Assembly: GCA_900465685.1 (NCBI GenBank)
Contig: UEGR01000008.1
Location: forward strand, 62,001 to 126,000
Direction of reading: 5' to 3'
DNA: 64,000 nt
Origin: Hyphomicrobiales bacterium
GTDB lineage: Bacteria; Pseudomonadota; Alphaproteobacteria; Rhizobiales; Rhizobiaceae
Shown: one piece after another, positions 54,506-62,354 of the stretch
How the letters are laid out: each line of letters opens with the position of its first letter
How positions within the stretch are numbered: the stretch's first letter is position 1
Program-made: the position numbers and the translations under genes
The notes under the pieces: generated by a model
What the model was told of the DNA's origin: nothing
What the model saw: only the letters and a program-made list of their open reading frames with translations
The model's database searches: none

Positions 54506-57067
54506 TCAGCTGCGCGGCTTGAGGTTTTCCGGGTCGTAAAGCGGCTTGTAGCCAACGGAGGCCACTTCAACCGGATAGGTTTCGCCAAAATACTCGACGG
54601 TCAGCTTGCGGCCTTCTTGGCAATGGCTCCATGGCAGATAGGCAAGCGCGATATTCTTGCCAATGGTCGGGCCGAAAGCCACCGATGAGGTGAATGAGCG
54701 GCGGCCCAGTTCATCAACCAGCGTTTCGCCGGTTTCCGGCTCCATGACCGGCATAATGCCGACAGGGTAACGGGCCACACCTTTCGAGTCGACATTATCA
54801 GTCATGACCAGCGTGCAGAGCATGGCAGGCTGATTGTCACGGGCGCGATATTCGACATGCTTGGCCTTGCCGCGGAAATCGGCTTCCTTGACCTTCGGAC
54901 GAGCCAGATCGGCTTCAAGGAGATTATACTCCGTCAGCAGGTCGGCATTCTGAAGGCGCAGGCTTTTCTCCATGCGGCGGGTATTGGCATAGGTTTCGAC
55001 ACCAACGGCAATCGTGCCGGTGGAGCGCAGCGCATCCCAGACGGCGAGGCCGTCTTCATAACGCATATGCAATTCCCAGCCCTGTTCACCGACATAGGAA
55101 ATGCGGAAGGCGGTCACGTCCTTAGCCGCAATCCTGATCGGCTTGATCGCCGCAAAGGGGAAGTTTTCGGCATCCAGACCTTCCGGATTCTCGACAACCT
55201 TCTTGAGGTTTTCGCGAGCATTCGGGCCCCAGATGCCGATGGTGACATACTTCTCCGTCACATCGGTGATGGTGACGTCAAAGCCCTTATCCTCGGCCAC
55301 GCGGCGCATGTAATGGAAATCGCGGGGGCCAGCATCGGCGCCGTTGATCATGCGAATGCGGTCCGCCATGCGGATTGCCGTGAAGTCGGCGCGCACCATG
55401 CCTTCATCATCGAGGAAGTGCGTATAGATGCCCTTGCCGATATTGGCGTCGCCGCCAATCTTGGCCGCGCAGAGCCATTCCATCAGCTCGACATGGTCAG
55501 GACCTTCAATGTCGTACATCGCGAAATGCGAGAGATTGATGATGCCGCAATTTTCCGTCAGTTCCAGATGCTCGGCATTGGAAACACGCCAGAAATGGCG
55601 GTTGTCCCATTCGTTTTCACGCACTGGAACACGGTTGCCGTATTTTTCAAGCAGATGCTCATTGGCGGCATAGCCATGCGCACGTTCCCAGCCGCCGAGT
55701 TCCATGAAATGGCCGCCAAGCTCGACTTCGCGCTCATAGAACGGCGAGCGTCGGATATTACGCCCCTTGGAGAATGGCTCACGGGGGTGCACTGCCGGGT
55801 TATAGACCTTCATTGCCGTTTCGGTGCAGCGATCCCAGATGAACTGCTCGGTCATCTGGTGCGGATAGAAACGGGAATAGTCGACGGCGTGATGGTCGAT
55901 GGATGTGCGACCGTCGGTCATCCAGTCGGCAATGAGCTTACCCATGCCGGGGCCGTCCTTGACCCAGATTGCGACTGCATACCAGAGACCACGCACCTTC
56001 TGGCTTTCGCCCATGGATGGGCCGCCATCGGTGGTGACTTGCAGGAAGCCGTTGAAGGAATGGCTTTCATTATAGCCAAGCTCGCCGAGAATAGGGGTCA
56101 GTTCGATGGCGCGCTCAAGCGGCTCAAGAATCTGCTCCATATCGAGGTCGCGTTGCGACGGCGAAAGGCGTGCTTCGTGCTTTTCCAAAAGGTCGCGCGG
56201 GTGGCAGAGACGCGGATTGGTCTCTTCGTAATAGCCCCATTCAATCTGGCCGCCTTCAGCGGTCTTCGGATCGCCCGTATCGCGCATATAGGCAGAATTG
56301 CCCTGATCGCGCATGAGCGGCCAGCCGATTTCCTTTCCCGTGCCTTCAAATTCGGTATAGGGGCCGAAGAATGTCAGCGGATGGTCAATCGGCATGACAG
56401 GCAAGTCCTCGCCAACCATTTCGGCAATCAGACGTCCCCAAAGCCCAGCGCAGATCACGACATAATCGGCTTCGATGGTGCCGCGATGCGTGACCACGCC
56501 TTTGATGCGGCCGTTTTCGACCAGCAGCGACTGGGCAGGCGTGTTGGCAAAGCTCTGCAACTTGCCAGCGGCTTCCGCCTGATCGATCAGCTTGCCAGCG
56601 ACTGTCTGCGAACGCGGAATGACCAGACCGGCATCCGGGTCCCACAGGCCGCCCTGAACCATGCTTTCTTCTATCAGCGGGAATTTTTCCTTGATCTCCG
56701 CCGGTTCAATCAAACGGGCGCGGGTGCCAAAGGCTTTACCGGAAGCGACCTTGCGCTTGATTTCATCCATGCGGCCATCGTCGCCGACACGGGCAACTTC
56801 AAGGCCGCCGACGCGGGCGTAATGCCCCATCTTTTCGTAGAAATCGATGGAATAAAGCGTGGTCCAGCAGGACAGGAAATCGTGGCTGGTCGCATAGCAG
56901 AAATCCGATGCGTGGGCCGTCGAGCCGATATCGGTCGGAATGCCCGACTTGTCGATGCCGACGATGTCGTCCCAGCCCCGTTCGATCAGGTGGTGCACGA
57001 CGGATGCGCCGACGATGCCACCGAGCCCGACGATTACGACCTTCGCCTTCTTAGGAAACTCTGCCAT
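54506..57067 (-). CDS. Dimethylglycine/sarcosine dehydrogenase-like FAD and folate enzyme
   Basis: 853-aa four-part enzyme. An N-terminal FAD oxidoreductase (DAO) domain (~8-370) has dinucleotide motif VVIVGLGGIVGAS and STAHASDF, where His52 occupies the position of the covalently flavinylated His of dimethylglycine dehydrogenase. An FAO_M linker follows (~375-435), then GCV_T (~440-735) and GCV_T_C (~745-850) aminomethyl-folate domains. It should oxidatively demethylate an N-methyl glycine derivative and pass formaldehyde to tetrahydrofolate. The exact substrate (dimethylglycine, sarcosine or similar) is not certain. The upstream GlxA/GbdR-like regulator and a direct repeat in the promoter fit betaine catabolism. 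Confidence 0.9.
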   Translation of the reverse strand: MAEFPKKAKVVIVGLGGIVGASVVHHLIERGWDDIVGIDKSGIPTDIGSTAHASDFCYATSHDFLSCWTTLYSIDFYEKMGHYARVGGLEVARVGDDGRMDEIKRKVASGKAFGTRARLIEPAEIKEKFPLIEESMVQGGLWDPDAGLVIPRSQTVAGKLIDQAEAAGKLQSFANTPAQSLLVENGRIKGVVTHRGTIEADYVVICAGLWGRLIAEMVGEDLPVMPIDHPLTFFGPYTEFEGTGKEIGWPLMRDQGNSAYMRDTGDPKTAEGGQIEWGYYEETNPRLCHPRDLLEKHEARLSPSQRDLDMEQILEPLERAIELTPILGELGYNESHSFNGFLQVTTDGGPSMGESQKVRGLWYAVAIWVKDGPGMGKLIADWMTDGRTSIDHHAVDYSRFYPHQMTEQFIWDRCTETAMKVYNPAVHPREPFSKGRNIRRSPFYEREVELGGHFMELGGWERAHGYAANEHLLEKYGNRVPVRENEWDNRHFWRVSNAEHLELTENCGIINLSHFAMYDIEGPDHVELMEWLCAAKIGGDANIGKGIYTHFLDDEGMVRADFTAIRMADRIRMINGADAGPRDFHYMRRVAEDKGFDVTITDVTEKYVTIGIWGPNARENLKKVVENPEGLDAENFPFAAIKPIRIAAKDVTAFRISYVGEQGWELHMRYEDGLAVWDALRSTGTIAVGVETYANTRRMEKSLRLQNADLLTEYNLLEADLARPKVKEADFRGKAKHVEYRARDNQPAMLCTLVMTDNVDSKGVARYPVGIMPVMEPETGETLVDELGRRSFTSSVAFGPTIGKNIALAYLPWSHCQEGRKLTVEYFGETYPVEVASVGYKPLYDPENLKPRS

Positions 57068-57125
57068 TTTATGTGACCCTGGTTGGTATTTGACAGAACC
57101 ATAATCGTTGATGGGGCAGGATATT

Positions 57126-57160
57126 TGCCTTTATACGACATATTCGCTGCCTGACACGAC
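57126..57160 (-). promoter_or_regulatory. Candidate AraC-type activator site before the dehydrogenase gene
   Basis: TGCCTTTATACGAC (57126-57139) and TGCCTGACACGAC (57148-57160) form a direct repeat spaced about two helical turns (22 bp at the left ends, 21 at the right). It lies 59-93 nt upstream of the minus-strand start codon at 57067, and the adjacent upstream gene encodes an AraC-type regulator. Confidence 0.5.
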
Positions 57161-57343
57161 TGCGTCGATTGCCGGTCATAGCCGGGGCTTTTCGCATTAA
57201 GCCTGTTCTGCAAGCGACATGCAGAAACGGAGCTAATCCCATCTTGCGAAATTGATTCCGAAAGAGGCGTTACGGTTCTGATTTTCTTATCTTTTACACA
57301 AGCGCCAGACTGGCGGCGCTCTCATTCGCAGCAATGATCCGGC

Positions 57344-58342
57344 CTATGCCGCGATGAGCATTTTGCGATCTGCGCGTTCCTGTTGCGGCGAGCGGCCATA
57401 GAGTTCGCGATAGCATTTGGAAAAATGCGACGCGGAAACGAAGCCGCATGCCACTGCCACTTCCACGACCGGCATGGATGACTGCAAAAGCAGGTGTCGT
57501 GCGCGGTCGAGGCGGATTTCCAGATAATAGCGGGCCGGGGAACGCCCCATCTCCTGCCGGAACAGCCGCTCGACCTGACGGCGCGACAGGCCGATCGTGT
57601 GAGCAACATTGATCAGCGCCTGCGGCTCTGACAGGTTGGCTTCCATCATCTCGATGATGGTCAAAACCTTGGAGTTCTGGATGCCGAGGCGCGCGCGCAG
57701 CGGCAGGCGCTGCCTGTCCTGCGGGCTGCGGACGCGGTCGGTCAGCGCCTGTTCGCAGATCTTGTTGACCAGATTGGCGTCGAAATCATCGCCGATCAGC
57801 TTCAGCATCATATCGAGCGAAGCGGTGCCACCCGCGCAGGTGTAGATATTGCTGTCGAATTCGAACAGGTCCGCATAGACCTCGGCTTTCGGGAAAGCTT
57901 CCGCAAAGCCCGGCAGATTTTCCCAATGAATGGCGCAGCGCTTTCCGGAAAGAAGTCCGGCTGCCGCAAGAATATGCGCGCCGGTGCAAAGGCCGCCGAC
58001 CGCCACGCCGCGATTATATTCTTCGCGCAGCCAGGCGAAGACCGACTTGTTGCGGAAATCTTCGACATAGACGCCCGAGCAGACAAACACCATGGACGGG
58101 CGCTGTTCGCGTTGCAGATAGCGTCGTTCGTCTTCCAGCGAGGCATTGACGGCGCAAACGACGCCATTTGATGCCGTGACCGGTTGGCCATCCGTTGACG
58201 TCAGGCGCCAATGATAGGCCTCATAACCGAGCATACGATTGGCGATGCGCAGCGGCTCGATGGCCGTCGCAAACGCGATCATCGAAAAGTTCGGCACCAG
58301 AAAAAAGACAATAGACCGCTTGATCGATGAAGCCTGGTTCAT
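57344..58342 (-). CDS. GlxA-family AraC-type regulator (GbdR/CdhR-like)
   Basis: 332-aa transcriptional regulator. An N-terminal DJ-1/PfpI amidotransferase-like sensor domain (~8-185; SIVFFLVPNFSMIAFATAIEPLR, GVAVGGLCTGAHILAAAGLL) precedes a C-terminal double helix-turn-helix AraC domain (~225-320; INVAHTIGLSRRQVERLFRQEMG and VVEVAVACGFVSASHFSKCYRELYGRSP split by a helix). GbdR and CdhR, which sense betaine or carnitine in Pseudomonas, have this architecture. Here the gene lies directly upstream of a dimethylglycine dehydrogenase-like gene, supporting a methylamine/betaine role. The start at 58342 is inferred; the upstream frame to 58441 is low-complexity. Confidence 0.87.
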   Translation of the reverse strand: MNQASSIKRSIVFFLVPNFSMIAFATAIEPLRIANRMLGYEAYHWRLTSTDGQPVTASNGVVCAVNASLEDERRYLQREQRPSMVFVCSGVYVEDFRNKSVFAWLREEYNRGVAVGGLCTGAHILAAAGLLSGKRCAIHWENLPGFAEAFPKAEVYADLFEFDSNIYTCAGGTASLDMMLKLIGDDFDANLVNKICEQALTDRVRSPQDRQRLPLRARLGIQNSKVLTIIEMMEANLSEPQALINVAHTIGLSRRQVERLFRQEMGRSPARYYLEIRLDRARHLLLQSSMPVVEVAVACGFVSASHFSKCYRELYGRSPQQERADRKMLIAA

Positions 58343-58601
58343 AACCGGACCGTTCCCATTTTTTGAAGCAGGTGCCGCGGTTCCCGACGCGGTGCTGCTT
58401 ACGTCTCCGTCACGACTGCGGGGTCGATTTCTGCCCCGCATTTACCGGTCGCTATCAGACCGGTGATCCCGGTATCGTTGCCCGCAAATGCTAGGGGAGG
58501 GCAATGACGCAAACGGGATAGTGCTTTATTGAGACACAGAACGGTTAGGTTGCAAAGTGCGGCTAAATGCCTGCCGCGAGAAGGTATTTTTATGTCGTGA
58601 A
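58343..58601. other. Gap between the GlxA regulator and the DUF1127 gene's terminator
   Basis: No gene seen. An inverted repeat ACCGGTC (58444-58450) / GACCGGT (58458-58464) lies about 100 nt upstream of the regulator start and could be an operator. No clear promoter hexamers. Confidence 0.45.
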
Positions 58602-58630
58602 AATGAGGGCGAGACAGGCTCGCCCTCATT
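58602..58630 (-). terminator. Terminator of the DUF1127 gene
   Basis: AATGAGGGCGAG (58602-58613) pairs with CTCGCCCTCATT (58619-58630) around a 5-nt loop. On the minus strand it starts 23 nt beyond the stop at 58654 and runs into TTTTC. Confidence 0.75.
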
Positions 58631-58653
58631 CGAAAAGTGATAATTGTCGCAAA

Positions 58654-58962
58654 TCAGCCCTTGCGCGCTGTATTCGGGCTCGCGGGGCGGTCTTGTCGCA
58701 CGACCGGAAGGCGGTCGTCGATTGCCGGCCAGCCAATGTCCTGCCGGATATGTTCGGGCAGATTCTGGATCGAGAGGCGGGTGCGGGCGATCTTTCGGTC
58801 GAGCAGCCACTGATCGATCTGGCTCCGCAGTTCGACATAAGTCTGGCGCAACCAGACAAGTGAGGTGCCGGATGTTGATGTCGTTTGACGGCGAGCACGG
58901 TTTGCAGTGGGGCCAACGGTTTGGCCCGCGGTCTGGCCCATGGTCTGGCATTGTACGGTCAT
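58654..58962 (-). CDS. DUF1127-domain protein
   Basis: 102-aa basic protein. The C-terminal half carries a DUF1127/YjiS-like domain (residues ~55-90), ending RLSIQNLPEHIRQDIGWP, where the domain's conserved R-D-I-G appears as RQDIGW. The N-terminal ~40 residues are Gln/Thr-rich (MTVQCQTMGQTAGQTVGPT). GAGGAGA lies upstream of ATG 58962; the frame to 59064 is not needed. In other alphaproteobacteria, Arg-rich DUF1127 proteins have been tied to RNA and phosphate or nutrient control. Transcribed divergently from a LysR gene with a LysR-type box in between. Confidence 0.78.
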   Translation of the reverse strand: MTVQCQTMGQTAGQTVGPTANRARRQTTSTSGTSLVWLRQTYVELRSQIDQWLLDRKIARTRLSIQNLPEHIRQDIGWPAIDDRLPVVRQDRPASPNTARKG

Positions 58963-59086
58963 TTTCGGTCTCCTCGGGCGAGAATGGATTGGTTTGAATG
59001 CCTGCTGCAGCGGGTTTTGTGTTTTCGATGGGGTTAATGTGCGCTGTGCTTGACGTTCAATCAAACGAAATATAAAAAGGCTTAAG

Positions 59087-59101
59087 ATCAGAAAATTTGA
59101 T
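59087..59101. promoter_or_regulatory. Candidate LysR-type binding site
   Basis: ATCAGAAAATTTGAT fits the LysR-type T-N11-A pattern with ATC/GAT arms. It lies between the divergent DUF1127 and LysR genes, 22 nt before the LysR start codon. Confidence 0.5.
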
Positions 59102-59123
59102 TTATCATCACCGGAGTCCCGTT

Positions 59124-60044
59124 ATGACAGCGCCCGTCCAGCATCCTTTGCCAATGCTCGATATCGATGTCCTTCGCACTTTCGTCGCGATTGCAGACAC
59201 GGGCAGTTTCTCGTCCGCCGCCAATGCGGTTTTTCGCACGCCGTCGGCCGTATCGATGCAAATCAAGAAGCTTGAAGAACAGATCGGCGTCGCCGTGTTC
59301 GATCGCGATGCCCGTTCCGTCACGCTAACGAGCGACGGTGAGGTTCTGCTCGGCTTTGCGCGTCGCCTTCTGGCGCTCAATCGTGAAGCGGTTTCGAAAT
59401 TTGTCGCACCGACCGTCACTGGCGTGGTGCGGCTTGGTTCGCCGGATGACATCGGCGAATGCGTTCTGCCACTCGTTCTCAAGCGCTTTGCGGAAACCCA
59501 TCCGGGTGTGACGGTCGATGTGGTGATTGATCAGAGCAGCAATTTGCGCAAGCGCCTCGATGAACGGCGTCTCGATGTTACGCTGGTCAATATCTCGCAT
59601 ACGGTGCCCGGCAAGGGCGACACGGAAGTTTTGCTCGATGAGGAACTCGTCTGGGCCGGGGCAAAATGCGGAACGGCCTATCGCCGGGATCCACTACCGC
59701 TTTCCATCTGGGAAGAAGGCTGTGCCTGGCGCGGCAATGCGCTGGAAGCGCTCGAAAGCTCGGGCCGCCCTTATCGCATCGCTTATATGAGTTCACATTC
59801 GACTGGACAGCGTGCTGCGATCATGGCCGATCTCGCCATTGCGCCCTTTGCGAAGACCTTGCTCGGTGAGGGCATTGTTGCGCTGGGTTCGGAGCATGAC
59901 TTGCCTGAACTGGGGCGTTATCAGCTCGGCATGATTATCAGGCCGGAAGCCGGGCCGCATATTCATGCCGTGGCGGAGAATTTGCGCAATGTCTTCGAAG
60001 CTTATCGCCGCACAGGGCGCTTCGAGACTTTTCGTTCTTGCTGA
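59124..60044 (+). CDS. LysR-family transcriptional regulator
   Basis: 306-aa LysR-type regulator. The N-terminal winged helix-turn-helix at ~12-70 reads LDIDVLRTFVAIADTGSFSSAANAVFRTPSAVSMQIKKLEEQIG. An effector-binding domain follows (GVVRLGSPDDIGECVLPLVLKRFAETHPGVTVDVV). The pattern, including RTPSAVSMQIKKLE and IRPEAGPHIHAVAE, resembles the LsrB/VtlR-like regulators of rhizobia and Brucella by memory, which is a tentative link. ATG 59124 has CCGGAG 7 nt upstream. It faces a DUF1127 gene, a class of gene VtlR is reported to activate. Confidence 0.9.
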   Translation: MTAPVQHPLPMLDIDVLRTFVAIADTGSFSSAANAVFRTPSAVSMQIKKLEEQIGVAVFDRDARSVTLTSDGEVLLGFARRLLALNREAVSKFVAPTVTGVVRLGSPDDIGECVLPLVLKRFAETHPGVTVDVVIDQSSNLRKRLDERRLDVTLVNISHTVPGKGDTEVLLDEELVWAGAKCGTAYRRDPLPLSIWEEGCAWRGNALEALESSGRPYRIAYMSSHSTGQRAAIMADLAIAPFAKTLLGEGIVALGSEHDLPELGRYQLGMIIRPEAGPHIHAVAENLRNVFEAYRRTGRFETFRSC

Positions 60045-60256
60045 TGCAACTCACAAGAACTTGTGGGTGTAAGTAATGCCTTCTCTTGTCAGGACAAAAG
60101 GTTGCGCTAGGTTTCCTATATGACAGCCGGATGAAAACGGCTTCATGACCAGCAGACAGAGGCGGGGTTCGGGGTGGGCCGATGGAATGCTGGTTAAGTA
60201 AGAGCATGTGTGCCCGTTCTTTTGGGCTGTAACGACATCCTATCGGAGAGACCGCT

Positions 60257-60391
60257 ATGAAACTGACCCGCCTTGTCCCAGTTGCTATTGTTCTCTGTGC
60301 CTTCACACTGGCTTCTTGTGCCAATACGGTTCGCGGCGTTGGGCGCGATGTAAAAGGCACGGCGCACGCCGTTCAACAGACGGTGGAATAA
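60257..60391 (+). CDS. Entericidin-like small lipoprotein
   Basis: 44-aa protein. The signal peptide LTRLVPVAIVLCAFT is followed by lipobox LASC, and the mature part NTVRGVGRDVKGTAHAVQQT matches the entericidin (EcnA/EcnB) family, which has an N-terminal Cys for lipidation and a short amphipathic helix. GGAGAG at 60245-60250 lies 6 nt before ATG 60257. E. coli entericidins form an antidote/toxin pair; only one is present here, so a toxin-antidote role is not implied. A terminator follows within 12 nt. Confidence 0.87.
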   Translation: MKLTRLVPVAIVLCAFTLASCANTVRGVGRDVKGTAHAVQQTVE

Positions 60392-60402
60392 GAATTCAAG
60401 AC

Positions 60403-60432
60403 AAAGGCCCGGGATCATATCCCGGGCCTTTT
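60403..60432. terminator. Terminator after the entericidin gene
   Basis: AAAGGCCCGGGA (60403-60414) pairs with TCCCGGGCCTTT (60420-60431) around loop TCATA, ending in TTTT. It lies 12 nt after the stop and also faces the convergent glycosyltransferase gene. Confidence 0.88.
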
Positions 60433-60476
60433 CATTCGTGGTCGTTCAGACGCTCGTCAAAGCGCTTATATGATGC

Positions 60477-61967
60477 TTATTGCGCGTTAACGAGGAAATA
60501 TCCCACTGGCATCTGCATATCAGGGCGCGTTTTATAAGCGATGCTCGTGGTCATGATGCCTGTCGTCGGCACTGGAATATTTGCGTTCGCCAAAAGGCCT
60601 GCAATGTGCGCATTGGGCGTGGCATCACCAAACCACATGACCAGAATTGGCGCAGTGATCTGCTTGGCTCCGTCAGGCGTTTCGGGGTGAACCACCTTCA
60701 GCGATGGATCGAACAGCCGGAAATTGCCCGGTATCTGTGCATTATCCGCCACGATGGTCTTGAAAGGCCCATGGCTGCTGATTTCCGTATAAAGCTGGCG
60801 ATAATCCAACTGCCCATAGGGCGGGGCGCTCGACCCATAGATGAGATAATAGGACAGAACCGGCGGAACCAGCAGGGCAACCACCGCGCCCATGACCGCG
60901 TATTCGGTAACCGGGCGTTTGCCGATGCGGAAACGCTCCAGACGGAAAGCCAGAACGGCGGGCAAAAGAAATAGCACAGGCTGAAGCCAGCGGTCCTTGA
61001 CGTCATTGGCGCCCGTCACAACGACACCGATGAGAACGATAAGCAGACCGACAACCACCAGACGGCGCATGAATGTCTCGCCGGGCGTATAGGGCGTGGT
61101 GGGCACCGTGCGCTTCTTGATGTGGATGAGGGCGATGATCGTCGCGATTGCCAGTGCCAGAACCGAAAACAGGAAGGCTGCTTCAACGAAGCTCTCAATG
61201 CCGTTCAGCCGGTCGAAGAACAGGTTTCCCGATGCACCCATCTGCAATTTGCCCGAACGGGCAATGACGCTCGACTTATGTGCGAACATCCATGTTGCCG
61301 TCGGTCCGACACAGATTGCGAAAGCGAGCAGGGTGACTGCCGAAAGTTTTGACAGCAATACAGCTCGATATTCCGGGACTGAAAGCCCGGTTACGATCAC
61401 CATGATCAGGAAGAACGACGCGTTGAACTTGCCCAGAAGCGCTGCGGTCATGGCAACGCCAAGGAGAGCAGCCGAAATCACGCTGCGCTTGCGCATGTGC
61501 CAGGCAAAGGCCAGGAAGGTCCAGCCGCATCCCGCCGTACCTGCCACCGAATGGGTCAATGCGCGCTGCGATTCCCAGCCGATCTGCGGAATAAGAAAGA
61601 GGCCGAGCATGCTGGCCGAAGCCACGGAGCGCGAAAAGCCCAGAAGCCGCATGGCGCCAAAGACACTGAGGAACAGGCTTGCCAGCATGCCGAACTTCAC
61701 GATTTGAAGCGTCAGCATGGATGTGCCCAAGACGGAGGCGGCAAGATTGGTCGTCCATGTATAGAGCGGCGGCTGCGAACCGCCATAGCCCCAGTCGAGA
61801 TAGCCTATATTGGCAAGCTGTTCCGCATCATCGAGTCCGGCACCGTTGGAGATATATGTCACCAGAACGGCCTGAAGCACGAAATAGCACACTATAAAAA
61901 GAACGGCCCAAGGCAGTCCCAGTATTTCTTTGTCTGCGGTAGACGCGGTTTGTCTTAATGCGGTCAA
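60477..61967 (-). CDS. Family 39 (ArnT/PMT-like) glycosyltransferase
   Basis: About 496 aa, with 11-12 hydrophobic segments and a C-terminal soluble part. The first extracytoplasmic loop contains GAGLDDAEQLANIGYLDWGYGGSQPPLYTW, where the acidic pair marks the catalytic loop of GT-C enzymes that use polyprenyl-phosphate sugars. It probably transfers a sugar onto a lipid or envelope glycan; donor and acceptor unknown. The start is uncertain: no ATG is available near the first helix. TTG 61967 has CGGGA about 9 nt upstream, while GTG 62030 and TTG 62066 lack a ribosome site. Confidence 0.78.
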   Translation of the reverse strand: MTALRQTASTADKEILGLPWAVLFIVCYFVLQAVLVTYISNGAGLDDAEQLANIGYLDWGYGGSQPPLYTWTTNLAASVLGTSMLTLQIVKFGMLASLFLSVFGAMRLLGFSRSVASASMLGLFLIPQIGWESQRALTHSVAGTAGCGWTFLAFAWHMRKRSVISAALLGVAMTAALLGKFNASFFLIMVIVTGLSVPEYRAVLLSKLSAVTLLAFAICVGPTATWMFAHKSSVIARSGKLQMGASGNLFFDRLNGIESFVEAAFLFSVLALAIATIIALIHIKKRTVPTTPYTPGETFMRRLVVVGLLIVLIGVVVTGANDVKDRWLQPVLFLLPAVLAFRLERFRIGKRPVTEYAVMGAVVALLVPPVLSYYLIYGSSAPPYGQLDYRQLYTEISSHGPFKTIVADNAQIPGNFRLFDPSLKVVHPETPDGAKQITAPILVMWFGDATPNAHIAGLLANANIPVPTTGIMTTSIAYKTRPDMQMPVGYFLVNAQ

Positions 61968-62089
61968 GCTTGAAGTCCCGATGCTGAACGAAATGCCCCA
62001 GATAGGCGCAAACAGGCTGCTACATGTCACAGGATTATGTTCGGATTTCAATCCGCGCAGCGCCAATCAATCGAAATAAGCGGACAATA

Positions 62090-62262
62090 TTTGATAAAAT
62101 TTTCGTTTACGGCAAAAACCGCGCTGCCTTACGGCGCACGGTTTTGCCAACTACGCATGGCAATCCCACCGAAAAACGCTGGTGAGAGATACATAAAGCT
62201 CCGGTACGCAATACCAGATCCGGAGCATCGAGAGAGGCTCAGCCTGTCTCGAGCTCCTTTTT
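62090..62262 (+). ncRNA. Candidate small RNA with intrinsic terminator
   Basis: In a gap with no gene on the plus strand, three stems occur in order: 62111-62148 (GGCAAAA...CGGTTTTGCC, closed by GCGC/GCGC), 62198-62226 (GCTCCGG/CCGGAGC), and a rho-independent terminator at 62222-62262 (GGAGC-TCGAGA with TCTCGAGCTCC, then TTTTT). The second stem shares bases 62222-62226 with the terminator, so the two are mutually exclusive, as in attenuators. No promoter was clearly identified, and the 5' end is a guess. Confidence 0.4.
62222..62262 (+). terminator. Orphan rho-independent terminator on the plus strand
   Basis: GGAGC-A-TCGAGA (62222-62233, one bulged A) pairs with TCTCGAGCTCC (62247-62257), followed by TTTTT at 62258-62262. 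No plus-strand gene lies upstream within 1.8 kb; the nearest genes on both sides are on the minus strand. Confidence 0.65.
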
Positions 62263-62354
62263 ATCCGAACATCGTTACCGTACGGTTAGCAGAGGATTAA
62301 GCAAATCTAAACATTGCCTTTTTGAGGCAAGTTTTTTCATGCGTGTGATCTTTT

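Noticed and set aside
54857..57076. 739-codon open frame on the plus strand
   Set aside because: Exactly antisense to the dimethylglycine dehydrogenase-like gene; no domain content. Long antisense frames are common in GC-rich genomes with strong third-position bias.
60257..60391. Toxin-antitoxin entericidin pair
   Set aside because: Only one entericidin-like gene is present; no tandem partner is found in the flanking sequence.
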